Shown: positions 14,762 to 23,920, counted from the first letter of the stretch. The stretch is 50,315 bases of DNA from JABSOG01 sp047617105 (GCA_047617105.1 JBLGCB010000007.1:1-50315); one strand, 5' to 3'. The notes: generated from the sequence alone by a model not told the origin. Numbers and translations are program-made.

Positions 14762-16228
14762 CTATAACTGAATTTTTTCTTCGCACTGTACCACGATTGT
14801 CGTTAAATCACTGTTGGGCAATAAGGTGAACTCACGGCGAATATCTCTGTAGCCGTTACGGGTTCCTACCACGGTGTAATTGCCCGGTCTCAAATCGATA
14901 TTCTTGGCGCTAAAACTGCCCAATTCACCGACTTTGTACAGCGTGACTTTGGTTTGATTATCCGATTGTAACTGCACGGCAACGGGGATTCGAATGCCGG
15001 TCAGTAACTTGGCCAGTTGGGAAAGCTGGTCGGTTAATCTTGGTCCTGGGTTTTTAATGCCCTTGCCGTCTTGGTAAAATCGCTTACCTTGACGATAGAC
15101 TGATGGGGTGGCGAGTCGCTCGGGTTGGGTAATGGTGTCTTGCAGCTGGGTATCGAGTTTTGCTCTGGCGGCGGTGCGGATTTCGCCGACCCGGGCTTTG
15201 ATCACACTTTTGTCTAAACCCATCACTTTTTGATAGTAATCATTGGCTGGCTGCCATTGTTCTTTTTGCTCAAACTGCTCAGCTTGTTGAAAATGACGGC
15301 TAATTTGCGCTTGAGTATGATTATTCTTCGCTTGTACCAAGGCTTCTTTGGCATCAGCGGCGTTGGGTTTGATTTTAGTCGCCCGAGTGAAGGCCGAGAT
15401 GGCGGCGATAAAATCTTGTTTGTTGAGGGCTTTAAAACCCGCTGACATTGATTGGCCAAAATTATCATCGGTGATGGCTTGTTTGACGATGGTCAGTTGT
15501 TCTTTACCACTTTTTGAATCTGGATCGAGCTCTAACGCCTGTAAAAACTGCTTTTTGGCTTGACGCAGTTCTTTGCGTTTCATTAACTGCTTGCCATTGT
15601 CGATATGGCCAATCACGGTTTCTTGTGCTTTGGCTCTGGCCAGTCCTTTTTGTGCTTGCGGGCTGTCGGGTTTGAGGTATGACGCTAATTGGTAGCTGGT
15701 GATGGCCTGTTGTGGCTGATTGCCTTCAATGGCCTGTTCGCCGATGTTTATCTGTTGTTGGTATTCTTGGTCAACCCGGGCTATCAGGGTTTCGAACTGC
15801 TTTAATGACGCGCGATAGCTGTTTTGTGCCTCGCTGAATTTACGCTCGCGATATTGCACATCACCACCAGCGGCTTGGTCCATTGCTTGGGAGAATGCAT
15901 CTTGCGCCCATAACTCGACTTTTTTGCTTTCAAGTTTGGTTTGAATCGACAGAATTTGTGATAACACTTCTTGTGCTTCACGGCGTTGTTTGGCCAGCTG
16001 AGCATCGCTCCACGGAGAATCCGGTGGGGCTATTATTTTAGCCGCTTCGCCAGCCGATTCGGCGCTGGTGGATGCGGGGGCCATTTGCACCGTTACTCTG
16101 CCTGGTAGCAAAAAGAATACCCCGAGCAATATCATGCTCAGCAGGGTAAACAGCACCAGCTGTAACCGCTGAAAACCTCGGCAAGCCCCCAAAGGTGTGA
16201 ATTTAATCTTTGTCATTGAATATTCCAT
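14762..16228 (-). CDS. Membrane-anchored TPR protein with PEGA-like C-terminus
   Basis: Protein of 488 residues. It has a short cytoplasmic N-terminus, one membrane helix at about 22-41 (LQLVLFTLLSMILLGVFFLL) and a linker. Helical TPR repeats span about 90-370, for example AITSYQLASYLKPDSPQAQKG and KKQFLQALELDPDS. The final 100 residues include TKVTLYKVGELGSFSAK and LRPGNYTVVGTRNGY, a PEGA-like fold. The periplasmic TPR part should act as a protein-docking scaffold. The next gene downstream also combines a membrane helix with PEGA repeats, suggesting direct interaction. An ATG at 16216 (GGA 7 bases upstream) is an equally good start. The 114-bp dispersed repeat lies just upstream. Confidence 0.75.
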   Translation of the reverse strand: MEYSMTKIKFTPLGACRGFQRLQLVLFTLLSMILLGVFFLLPGRVTVQMAPASTSAESAGEAAKIIAPPDSPWSDAQLAKQRREAQEVLSQILSIQTKLESKKVELWAQDAFSQAMDQAAGGDVQYRERKFSEAQNSYRASLKQFETLIARVDQEYQQQINIGEQAIEGNQPQQAITSYQLASYLKPDSPQAQKGLARAKAQETVIGHIDNGKQLMKRKELRQAKKQFLQALELDPDSKSGKEQLTIVKQAITDDNFGQSMSAGFKALNKQDFIAAISAFTRATKIKPNAADAKEALVQAKNNHTQAQISRHFQQAEQFEQKEQWQPANDYYQKVMGLDKSVIKARVGEIRTAARAKLDTQLQDTITQPERLATPSVYRQGKRFYQDGKGIKNPGPRLTDQLSQLAKLLTGIRIPVAVQLQSDNQTKVTLYKVGELGSFSAKNIDLRPGNYTVVGTRNGYRDIRREFTLLPNSDLTTIVVQCEEKIQL

Positions 16229-16234
16229 CTCTAT

Positions 16235-16348
16235 AGCGCACTCATCTTTCGTTCCATAACTGCGTTATTTTCGTACTCAAACAGTTGCATATAACTTATA
16301 TGCGCCTATTTTCCGTGAGAAAATGCCTTGTTCTGAAACGAAATCTAA
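16235..16348 (+). repeat. Dispersed 114-bp repeat, copy 1
   Basis: Matches the reverse complement of 38582-38695 along its full 114 bases with about a dozen differences. The unit contains TACTCAAACAGTTGCATAT and ATGCCTTGTTCTGAA. It lies in the 205-base gap between the lipoprotein gene at 16434 and the TPR gene, and ends within 7 bases of the latter's first start codon. It has no coding potential that I can see. Confidence 0.9.
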
Positions 16349-16433
16349 GCACGCTGAACATGTAGTAACACTTAACATATAGACTATAAATAATGATTTA
16401 GAAAACCATTTGCGTTAAAAATCGGCCGTTAAG

Positions 16434-17675
16434 TTATTGATTTACTTGGGTACCCGTATCAATTTGATAAATTTGATGCAATAGCTCACGCCATTGTTGA
16501 TACTGGTTGTCTACGGTGCCAGACAAGGTCACGGTACGGTCTTCGAGTTCAATAATTTGTGGTTCTATGCTGGCTTCGAGTGAATCGCCAAGCTCTTGCA
16601 GTGCTTCAATATGAATCTTTGATTCACTGCTTTTATCAATGCCACTTTTTATCACATAACCACCGCCAGCCATGGCGACATTACCTGCGGTACGGGCGAC
16701 TGCACTGCCCCCATTGGATGCAGCAAAGATGCCTGCGAGTAAGGCAGCGGTGCCCGCCGCGACTCGGCCAGCAGAGCTGTTTTGCAATGATTTAAGCGCC
16801 AATACTTCGTTATAACTTTCTTGACGCCATTTAAAGTAGGGTTTGCGCATTTCTTTGGCAAAGGTGCCGTAATACTCTTGCAGAGTATCAATAAACAGGT
16901 AATCACGTTCGCGGATTTGACGCACCCGGGTGATCATCGGATCATTGTCGGCGGGTAAGCGGTTCACCACGTATCGGCCTTGAGGATTTTTGCTTAGGTG
17001 GTCGGCAAAGGTTTGTGGAGCAAACGATTGGGCAAAACGTAATTCGGAGATGGTGCGTAATGAGGCGATAGTTTGGTCATCGATAGTGCGGCGATATTTG
17101 AACAAGTCGTTGGCAATTTCGTTGTAGATGTTTTGAAAGGCATCTTGGGAAGCACTTCTTTTTTTGCCATAGGCGTAACGACTGGCTATGCCCTCGTAAC
17201 GTTTGGTGTACCATCGTCGTCCTGAAATATCGTTGACGGTCATATCCATAATCAGAATTTCGCCGTCTGAATGAATAATGGTGCCCCGTAACATGACTTC
17301 GGCAACACTCTGATCATTGGGTACCACTCTAACAGCACCCCAAGCGGCACTGCTTTGCAGGGTGTTCATTAGTAAATGAGGAAAGTAACGGGCTTCGGCA
17401 TTGCGAATTTCGGCAAATACAATATGATCTTCGTCGTCATCTTGTAGCGCCGCTTCCATACCTGGATCGAACAGGGTAATGCCGACGTCGAGCAACAAAT
17501 GCTCTTCGATTTCATTGGTTTCTTGCATCACGGCGACCACTTCGGTGGTTTTGACCACTTTGGCGCTGCAACCATTTAGCAGGCTGACCAGCAGCAATAA
17601 GCTTAATGTCATCAATAGTGAGGTGACCAGTGATGCTGGGTGGCGTTGTATCGTTGGAACGGGATGATTAAACAT
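16434..17675 (-). CDS. Hypothetical lipoprotein of the envelope cluster
   Basis: Protein of 413 residues. A long N-terminus leads into a hydrophobic signal with lipobox SLLNGC (Cys36). The first mature domain (about 60-190) has LLLDVGITLFDPGME and VMLRGTIIHSDGEILIMD, in the style of lipoproteins that build periplasmic or outer-membrane assemblies. A small-residue stretch near 310-345 (AAGTAALLAGIFAAS, then GNVAMAGGGYVIKSG) may insert into a membrane. The C-terminal part contains a predicted beta-rich tail. I do not recognise a named family. AGGAG precedes the ATG and overlaps the stop codon of the upstream serine-rich gene, so the two are translated together. Confidence 0.7.
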   Translation of the reverse strand: MFNHPVPTIQRHPASLVTSLLMTLSLLLLVSLLNGCSAKVVKTTEVVAVMQETNEIEEHLLLDVGITLFDPGMEAALQDDDEDHIVFAEIRNAEARYFPHLLMNTLQSSAAWGAVRVVPNDQSVAEVMLRGTIIHSDGEILIMDMTVNDISGRRWYTKRYEGIASRYAYGKKRSASQDAFQNIYNEIANDLFKYRRTIDDQTIASLRTISELRFAQSFAPQTFADHLSKNPQGRYVVNRLPADNDPMITRVRQIRERDYLFIDTLQEYYGTFAKEMRKPYFKWRQESYNEVLALKSLQNSSAGRVAAGTAALLAGIFAASNGGSAVARTAGNVAMAGGGYVIKSGIDKSSESKIHIEALQELGDSLEASIEPQIIELEDRTVTLSGTVDNQYQQWRELLHQIYQIDTGTQVNQ

Positions 17676-17686
17676 AAGTATTGCTC

Positions 17687-18883
17687 CTATTTGGCTTGAT
17701 TTTTATATTTTCGGTATTCCTGCCACAATTTTTCTCTGAGTTTATCATCCGTTTCATACAGCGCGGCTTCGCGTATCTGACGTGCAACCACGTCGTCGTC
17801 TTGCCCGCTGGGAATATCCTTTGGTGGTGGGATCATCTGGCCTTTTTGTTCATAAGCGCCCTTACGTGCGACAGTGGGCACACCACCGCCACCACCTTCA
17901 CGGCCGCTGGCATTTTGCATTTGGCCACTTTGCTGGCCTTGACCACCACCGCCATCGCCTTCTTCACCGGCTTCATCGTAGAGTGCCACCTGATCGGCTG
18001 CGGCGACGTCATCTTCGCTGCCTTCTTGGTTGGCGCGGTTTTGAATGTACTCACGTTCTGAGAGGATCATGCCGTCATAATCGCCCATCGATTGTTCAAG
18101 GCGGGCATCAATCATCGCGATTTGTTCTGGGTCGGTGCCTGCACTGCCTGACATCTCGCCTAAATCTGGCAATTCATCACCTTGTGCTGGCTGCCCACCA
18201 CCTTGCTGGCTTTGTGCGCTTTGTGAATCAGATGCCTGGTCGCTAGATGAGCTGGATGAGGCTGAGGATTCGCTGGGGCTACTTTGACTGCTAGAACTTG
18301 CGCTGGCGGTTGCCTCGCTGGTGCTACTGCTGCTGGAACTGCTGGGATCTTCTTCTGAGAAATCAATATCGTCGCTTTGGCTGGTGGATGGTAAAGAGGG
18401 TGCTTCGTCAGAGTCGGCGACCACTTCATCGCCACTGCTACTTTGCGAGGATTGTTCTTCACCGTCGTTGCTTTGACTGCCTGCGCTATCGCTACTGGTA
18501 TCCCCAGAGTTGGCCGCGGTGCTTTGTTGCTGACCCTGTTCTTGCCCTTGTTGCGTGCTCGGTGTGCCTTGTGAAGAGGCGGTGGCCGGTGAACTTGAAG
18601 GCGATGAGGGCTGCGATGGCGAAGATTGCGACGGCATTTGATTGGATGGCGTCGACGGGCTTGAAGATTGCGATGATGACCGTGAAGGTGACGATGACGG
18701 CTGTGATGGTGCCGACGGTGTTGCTGGCGAAGGCGTTGACGAAGACGAAGATGCTGGTGTTGATGGCGGTGGTGGCTGACTGCTATTTTTTTGGGTGTTT
18801 TGACAGCCGAAAATGATTGGGGTGCAGCACATCGCTATCACCAGTAAGGTTCGCTTGAATGAGGTATGACATTTTATAAGCAT
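17687..18883 (-). CDS. Serine-rich low-complexity lipoprotein
   Basis: Protein of 398 residues. The signal ends in lipobox IIFGC (Cys27). Residues about 30-230 are almost entirely Ser, Pro, Thr, Gln and Ala, with acidic residues mixed in later. This makes a long disordered arm able to span much of the periplasm or lie on the surface. The C-terminal third is ordered: a helix near DPEQIAMIDARLEQSMGDYD, a glycine-rich linker, then PPPKDIPSGQDDDVVARQIR and KLREKLWQEYRKYK, which looks strongly conserved. The disordered region may be a tether or a target for modification. It is coupled to the following lipoprotein gene by an 11-base gap. The large open frames on the opposite strand are shadows of the repetitive serine codons. 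Confidence 0.75.
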   Translation of the reverse strand: MLIKCHTSFKRTLLVIAMCCTPIIFGCQNTQKNSSQPPPPSTPASSSSSTPSPATPSAPSQPSSSPSRSSSQSSSPSTPSNQMPSQSSPSQPSSPSSSPATASSQGTPSTQQGQEQGQQQSTAANSGDTSSDSAGSQSNDGEEQSSQSSSGDEVVADSDEAPSLPSTSQSDDIDFSEEDPSSSSSSSTSEATASASSSSQSSPSESSASSSSSSDQASDSQSAQSQQGGGQPAQGDELPDLGEMSGSAGTDPEQIAMIDARLEQSMGDYDGMILSEREYIQNRANQEGSEDDVAAADQVALYDEAGEEGDGGGGQGQQSGQMQNASGREGGGGGVPTVARKGAYEQKGQMIPPPKDIPSGQDDDVVARQIREAALYETDDKLREKLWQEYRKYKNQAK

Positions 18884-19129
18884 GATCTTAATCTCTGAGT
18901 ACAGATCAACGCATGGTGAATCATTGATTCATCATCAGTTAACCGACACAAGCTCACTGTTTTACAGCTCGCTTTAATTTCTTACTATATGTTTGACACT
19001 ATTTTGTATTAACAGTCGTTTACTGCAATCGCTGTTGTGTGTTCGTTATATAGTAAGGCCCTTTAGATATACGATTTTTTTGCGGAATTTGCTTCCGTCT
19101 ATGTTTTATTGTGCGGGATAATTCTCCGC

Positions 19130-20566
19130 TTACTGTGGTGACAAAATGCGTAATGTCACGTTTTCTGCAAACACCGGCTGGCCTTCAATAAAACGAGGTC
19201 TGAATCGGGCGACGCGCAGTGATTTTTTCACTTGTGAGCGCACCGAGATATTGTCGGTGGGTTGTGATTCGAGTATTTCGATATTGGTGGTTTTACCGTG
19301 TGCCGTAACATCAAAAGAGGCTAACACGTAATCTTTTTGTTTGTCATAGGCGCGGCCATCATTTTCGCTATAAGTGTTGTTTTCGAGCAAGTCGAGACGG
19401 GGCAGCGCTACCGGATGGCCGAATATTTTGCCTCTTTCATGAATGCTGGTTTCTTCGCCGTCTAGGGCATTAAAGGCTTCTTGATATAAGCTGATGGCAG
19501 AATTACGTTTGTTAAACATCAACATCCAATCGGCCAGCTTAACTTTTGCTTTGGCCACTGCCCATGGGGTGGCATTTTCATCATTTTGATGAATTTCAAT
19601 CACCCGCGAAATGGATTCTTTACCACGACGAAAACTATTGCTGATAAATTGGTTAATCATCTGGCCTGAACGGCGCATATCAAGATCGCTAACGGGTGTG
19701 GAAGTGCGCTTTTTGATTGGCATATTCTGAAAGGTGGCAAAAAAGTAGTTTGCCAAGGTTAAGCCATTAAGTTCGTTGATTAAGCGCTGGTCATTTTCGC
19801 CATATTGATGGGCCAATAGGGCAATAGAACGTTCAAACATTTTATGGGCCTCGACCAAATGACCAATAATGGTGGATTGATCGTCACCAATGCGCATGGC
19901 ATAGGCTTGTAGGTGCCAACGGCTTAACTGGTGAAGGGTTGGCAGCATACGGATATCGTTGCCGCCATAGTTTTGTTGACCGAGCCAGTAGAGGTATTTA
20001 TAGCGGTCACTGACCTCTTCCCATTGTGCCATGGCCATATGGCTATTGATTAAACGTTCAATAATTTGCACTTGACCGGTGGAATATAACCCTTCATTTA
20101 TGCGGTTTAGGTGCATCGCCCGTTTGTAGATTTTGATCGCTTTTTGGTGTTTTCCTAAAAATTGTTGTGCTAAACCAAGACTCATCAGTTGCTGTTCTAT
20201 ATCACCGTTGTAGGAGCCACCAATAGATTCGAGATTGGTGATGGCTTCTTCATAACTGAGGATTGAACGGTTGGCTTTGTCTTTAAGTGCCTTGGCTGAT
20301 TCTTGCTCAGTTTGCGAGGCACCTTTATTGGCGAAGTTTAGGCTTTTTAAAGGAGCACTTAATGGGGTGGCGAGGTGTTCGAGCTGCCGATGTTGCATGC
20401 TTTTGGCTATTAGTTGAGGTACTGGTTGAGGTGTCGATGTGTTTGAGTGGTTCGCGCTAATGCTTAGCGCCTTACTGTCAGGCGAGGAGGCGCTTGCTGC
20501 ATTGGCATTAAAACCAACCTGTAGCAGTATCGTCATTATTACGAGGCAAAACCATCGTTTTTGCAT
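19130..20566 (-). CDS. TPR protein with a TonB-C-like C-terminal domain
   Basis: Protein of 478 residues. An N-terminal signal peptide (FCLVIMTILLQVGFNANA) is followed by TPR-like helices from about 85 to 370, for example GLAQQFLGKHQKAIKIYKRA. The last 85 residues (YVLASFDVTAHGKTTNIEIL, then VRSQVKKSLRVARFRPRF) resemble the TonB C-terminal domain found in periplasmic energy-transducing proteins. It has no N-terminal membrane anchor beyond the signal peptide, so it is probably a soluble periplasmic protein. AAGGG lies 7 bases before ATG. It is the most upstream gene of the minus-strand block, separated from the serine-rich gene by 246 bases without a gene. Membership of the same system is inferred from strand and theme. 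Confidence 0.75.
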   Translation of the reverse strand: MQKRWFCLVIMTILLQVGFNANAASASSPDSKALSISANHSNTSTPQPVPQLIAKSMQHRQLEHLATPLSAPLKSLNFANKGASQTEQESAKALKDKANRSILSYEEAITNLESIGGSYNGDIEQQLMSLGLAQQFLGKHQKAIKIYKRAMHLNRINEGLYSTGQVQIIERLINSHMAMAQWEEVSDRYKYLYWLGQQNYGGNDIRMLPTLHQLSRWHLQAYAMRIGDDQSTIIGHLVEAHKMFERSIALLAHQYGENDQRLINELNGLTLANYFFATFQNMPIKKRTSTPVSDLDMRRSGQMINQFISNSFRRGKESISRVIEIHQNDENATPWAVAKAKVKLADWMLMFNKRNSAISLYQEAFNALDGEETSIHERGKIFGHPVALPRLDLLENNTYSENDGRAYDKQKDYVLASFDVTAHGKTTNIEILESQPTDNISVRSQVKKSLRVARFRPRFIEGQPVFAENVTLRILSPQ

Positions 20567-21206
20567 AAATAAACCCTTTTCAACTCAACGCTTGCTTAAT
20601 TTTTACTCAACAACATTTGAATCCCGGTATGTGACGACATGGCTATTAGCGATGGTTGGTGCAATGTTCGCCTAAGCCTAAATTAGCCCAAATAAGCCAG
20701 ATGCTGTATTAGAGTGTCGTTATCGGTTCTTTTGCAGGGCGTTTTAATCCGCCAATCAGCACTTAGTTGTGCTTGGTTTTTCCTTATGGGGTCTTAGTCT
20801 GCGTAAATGTTGTATGCAAAAAATAGTATGTATCATCATCACTGTATTACCTTTAACCGCTTAAATATCTGTAGGTTAGTGATGTATCCCTGATTTTCAG
20901 TATAGCTAAGATCAGCATATTTGCTGCATCGATTGAAAGCTTTTTACTGACAAGGTTCTTGTGATTGGCGATGACGTGTTCATGTTACGTTCAGCGCGCT
21001 CAGGGTAATAGTTAAGACCCCGGGTGATAGGCAAAGTTCAATTTAACTTAGTTTTTTATTGATTTTGTTTCAAATCTATGAAATACCGTATTTAATCGAA
21101 AATGAGAATGATTTCGATTTCGTCATCATTATTATGGTCAATGGCGAGGTTGTCGTGGTTTTGTCGGTTTGTTGCCATGAAAGATTCACAGCGTTAGAAT
21201 GGCGAG
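20567..21206. other. Intergenic region, 640 bp, no gene seen
   Basis: Divergent region between the TonB-C/TPR gene (minus) and LhgO (plus). No credible protein or RNA gene was found. It is relatively AT-rich and should carry promoters for both directions, but I could not identify convincing -35/-10 pairs. One palindrome at 21094-21119 is annotated separately. Confidence 0.6.
21094..21119. promoter_or_regulatory. Perfect 8-bp inverted repeat, candidate operator upstream of lhgO
   Basis: AATCGAAA at 21094-21101 and TTTCGATT at 21112-21119 are perfect inverted arms around a 10-base spacer, 88 bases before the LhgO start. The sequence also partly resembles a Fur box (GAAAATGAGAATGATTTCG at 21098-21116, roughly two-thirds of consensus positions). 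Confidence 0.4.
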
Positions 21207-22433
21207 ATGAAATATGATTATATCGTTATAGGTGGCGGCATCGTCGGTGCATCTACCGCCTGGCAGTTGCAGCAGCGTTGCCCAGATAAAAAAATAGTGT
21301 TGCTTGAGAAAGAAGCGACTCCCGCGCGTCATCAAACCGGGCATAACAGTGGCGTGATCCACGCTGGGGTTTATTATGAGCCGGGCAGCCTTAAGGCCAA
21401 GTTTTGCCGTCAGGGCGCACAAGCCACCATGGCATTTTGCCGCGACAATGATATCGCTTTTGAACAATGCGGTAAGCTGATTGTGGCGACGACTGACGCC
21501 GAGTATCAGGGCTTGTTGGCCTTGCATCAACGTTGTGGGCAAAATGATATTGAGGCTGAGTTATTGACGCAGCAGCAACTCAACGCGCTGGAACCGAATA
21601 TTTGTGGCATCGGGGCGATAAAAGTGAGCCAGACTGGTATCGTCAATTATCGTCAAGTGTGTCAGGTGATGGTCGACAAATTTATCGCCCTTGGTGGTGA
21701 GGTACGTTATAACAGCCAGGTAAAGGCGATTGATGAAAGCTCAAATCAAGTGGTCGTGACCGTCAATCAGCTAAGCGGCAAAAAGGGTGACAAAGGTGGC
21801 AAAAGTCAGCTTGAAGGGGCGTTTGTGATTGCCTGTGGTGGTTTAATGGCCGATCGCCTGACCGCAATGATGGGCATTATAACCGATTTTCAGATTGTGC
21901 CGTATCGTGGTGAATATTATCAGTTGCCTGAGCGTCACAACAATATAGTCAATCATTTGATTTATCCGGTGCCAGACCCACAATTGCCTTTTTTAGGCGT
22001 ACACCTGACGCGGATGATTGACGGTTCGGTGACGGTAGGGCCCAATGCGGTGCAGGGTTTTAAGCGTGAAGGTTACGGTAGGTTTAATGTCAGTCTGCGT
22101 GATAGCGTGCAGATGCTGACTTTTAAAGGTTTTTGGCAAGTCGCTAAAAAACACTGGAAAAGTGGTTTGATTGAAACTAAAAACGCTTGGTGGAAACCGG
22201 GTTATCTCAAGTTGGTGCAAAAGTATTGCCCACAATTGAAAGTCAGTGATTTACAGCCTTATCCGGCTGGTATTCGTGCTCAGGCGGTGCTGAGTGATGG
22301 TACTTTGGTCCATGATTTTTTGTTTGCCCACAGCAGCCGCAGTTTGCATGTGTGTAATGCCCCCTCGCCAGCGGCGACCGCTGCGATTCCTATCGGTGGT
22401 TATATTTGTGACAAGGTGTTAAGGGCTTGCTAA
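21207..22433 (+). CDS. lhgO: L-2-hydroxyglutarate oxidase/dehydrogenase (LhgO)
   Basis: Protein of 408 residues of the DAO family. The FAD-binding motif is at the N-terminus (YIVIGGGIVGAS, about 5-16) and is followed by the LhgO signature TGHNSGVIHAGVYY at about 44-57. Further family landmarks are QTGIVNYRQVCQVM, FQIVPYRGEYYQL, FLGVHLTRMIDGSVTVGPNA and GIRAQAVLSDG. The enzyme oxidises L-2-hydroxyglutarate to 2-oxoglutarate and passes electrons to the membrane quinone pool. A short insertion rich in Lys and Gly (SGKKGDKGGKSQ) lies in a surface loop near residue 192. The gene is single; a common partner, glaH/csiD, is not visible here. The ribosome binding site is weak. Confidence 0.9.
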   Translation: MKYDYIVIGGGIVGASTAWQLQQRCPDKKIVLLEKEATPARHQTGHNSGVIHAGVYYEPGSLKAKFCRQGAQATMAFCRDNDIAFEQCGKLIVATTDAEYQGLLALHQRCGQNDIEAELLTQQQLNALEPNICGIGAIKVSQTGIVNYRQVCQVMVDKFIALGGEVRYNSQVKAIDESSNQVVVTVNQLSGKKGDKGGKSQLEGAFVIACGGLMADRLTAMMGIITDFQIVPYRGEYYQLPERHNNIVNHLIYPVPDPQLPFLGVHLTRMIDGSVTVGPNAVQGFKREGYGRFNVSLRDSVQMLTFKGFWQVAKKHWKSGLIETKNAWWKPGYLKLVQKYCPQLKVSDLQPYPAGIRAQAVLSDGTLVHDFLFAHSSRSLHVCNAPSPAATAAIPIGGYICDKVLRAC

Positions 22434-22646
22434 CACTTCATATTTACCACTGGAATGATTGAAAAATTATCAAATCAGGTAGGTAGAACAGTTTTTGGTT
22501 ATTCTAAATGAACAAGGAACAACATAGGTTGAAGGTTTTTTCAGTCATCCCCCAAAGGGCTGTGGCCATTTTGCCCTCCAGCGGCGTTATCATTCGCTCG
22601 GATAGAATAACTATGCGTCTCTCATGATGCCTTGCTGGAGAACAAA

Positions 22647-23636
22647 ATGACTCACATCAGTACCAAATATGAAATGTCAGCAAGCCCTTGTTGTCCAATG
22701 AAACTGGCCAATACCCCGGTAGAATTGATCACGGTTAATGGTCAGCATTTTTATCTTAAACGCGACGATTTACTGCACCCGGATTTTTCTGGTAATAAGG
22801 CCCGCAAGTTTTATTCATTGTTACAACAAGATCTCACTGGTATTGATAAGATCATCAGTTATGGCTCGCCCCAGGCCAATTCACTGCATTCGCTGGCGGT
22901 ATTGGCGCAATTAAGGCAGCTATCGCTAGATTATTATGTCGACCATATTGCCGCGTTTATGCAGCAAAACCCGGCAGGCAATTATCGTGCGGCGTTGGCC
23001 AATGGTGCCAATATCCTTGTTGCTAAGAGAAGGGTTGAACAGTCGCCGTCGATGGATGACTTTATTCGCCAGCAGGTGTTGCCCATAGAGCCTCGCAGCT
23101 TGTATATCCCTGAGGGTGGACATTATCAGGCTGCTGAGGTTGGCATCAAATTGTTGGCGGATGAGATTATTCAATGGGCGCAAGGGCAGGGCATTGTTCA
23201 GTTGAAAGTGGTTTTACCCTCGGGCACTGGCACCACGGCGTTGTTTTTGCAAAAGCACTTTCACCATATGGCGACACAAAGTGAAACGCAGGTTGAAGTG
23301 TTAACCTGCGCCTGTGTCGGTGGTGATGATTATTTACGCGGCCAGTTTAGTGCGCTGGTGGCGGATACGGCACTGCATCCGCGTATTCTTAAGAGCGCGA
23401 AAAAATACCATTTTGGCAAATTGTATGGTGAGTTTTATCACATTTGGCAGCAACTGAAACAGCAAACCAGAGTTGAGTTTGAGTTATTATACGACCCGCT
23501 CGGCTGGCTCATGTTATTGGATTATATTGCCGATGGTGATGAGTTAGTACGACAAGTGCCCGTGATGTATATTCATCAGGGCGGCTTGTTGGGCAATGAG
23601 ACGATGTTGCCGCGATATTTGCGTAAGTTTGGTTGA
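22647..23636 (+). CDS. PLP-dependent deaminase/D-cysteine desulfhydrase-like protein
   Basis: Protein of 329 residues of the fold-type II PLP family that includes ACC deaminase and D-cysteine desulfhydrase. The cofactor lysine is probably Lys51 in SGNKARK. The serine/asparagine segment SYGSPQANSLHSLA and the phosphate loop LPSGTGTTALFL are both present. The exact substrate cannot be fixed from sequence. The family name 1-aminocyclopropane-1-carboxylate deaminase is often applied, but many members are not that enzyme. I chose the ATG at 22647 because GGAG lies 6 bases upstream; the longer TTG-started frame from 22632 is less likely. It follows LhgO by 213 bases with no gene between. Confidence 0.8.
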   Translation: MTHISTKYEMSASPCCPMKLANTPVELITVNGQHFYLKRDDLLHPDFSGNKARKFYSLLQQDLTGIDKIISYGSPQANSLHSLAVLAQLRQLSLDYYVDHIAAFMQQNPAGNYRAALANGANILVAKRRVEQSPSMDDFIRQQVLPIEPRSLYIPEGGHYQAAEVGIKLLADEIIQWAQGQGIVQLKVVLPSGTGTTALFLQKHFHHMATQSETQVEVLTCACVGGDDYLRGQFSALVADTALHPRILKSAKKYHFGKLYGEFYHIWQQLKQQTRVEFELLYDPLGWLMLLDYIADGDELVRQVPVMYIHQGGLLGNETMLPRYLRKFG

Positions 23637-23689
23637 GTGTCCCGTGTTAACCGTTCGGATGGTGTGGGTTAATGTATTTGTGGCTTATT

Positions 23690-23723
23690 TGTGGCTTATT
23701 TGTCTAAGTGAGCCACAGTTTTT
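23690..23723 (+). terminator. Probable intrinsic terminator of the PLP enzyme gene
   Basis: Stem arms TGTGGCT (23690-23696) and AGCCACA (23711-23717) with a 14-base loop that may pair further, followed by G and five T. Confidence 0.6.
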
Positions 23724-23870
23724 CCCTACGCCAATTATATTTCATTATTCAAATTTGCAAAATATTGCACCTTTGCTTTGACGCTTAGGATCCATAATTA
23801 AATAACATCCGAAAGTGAACCGCTATCTAGGAGACCTCAATGTTCAGGGCCTGCCTTTGGCTGGTCCGTC

Positions 23871-23920
23871 ACGCGTGGGCACAAAAAGCGTGACCACCCT
23901 ACGCCATTCCGTAGCAAGTT
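23871..23920 (-). repeat. Dispersed 50-bp repeat, copy 2
   Basis: Reverse complement of 12413-12462 with three mismatches. No tandem array has formed beside this copy. Confidence 0.85.

Noticed and set aside
17681..18816. Plus-strand open frames opposite the serine-rich gene
   Set aside because: They are His/Arg- or Trp-rich shadows of repetitive serine and proline codons, with no ribosome binding sites and no family resemblance.
4634..20566. Zorya-type anti-phage defence system
   Set aside because: A MotA-like gene is present, but no OmpA/PG-binding MotB-type partner, no helicase or nuclease of the ZorC-E kind, and the cluster is dominated by lipoproteins and scaffold domains.
21098..21116. 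Fur box upstream of lhgO
   Set aside because: Only about 13 of 19 positions agree with consensus and no iron-related gene follows; kept only as an alternative reading of the palindrome.
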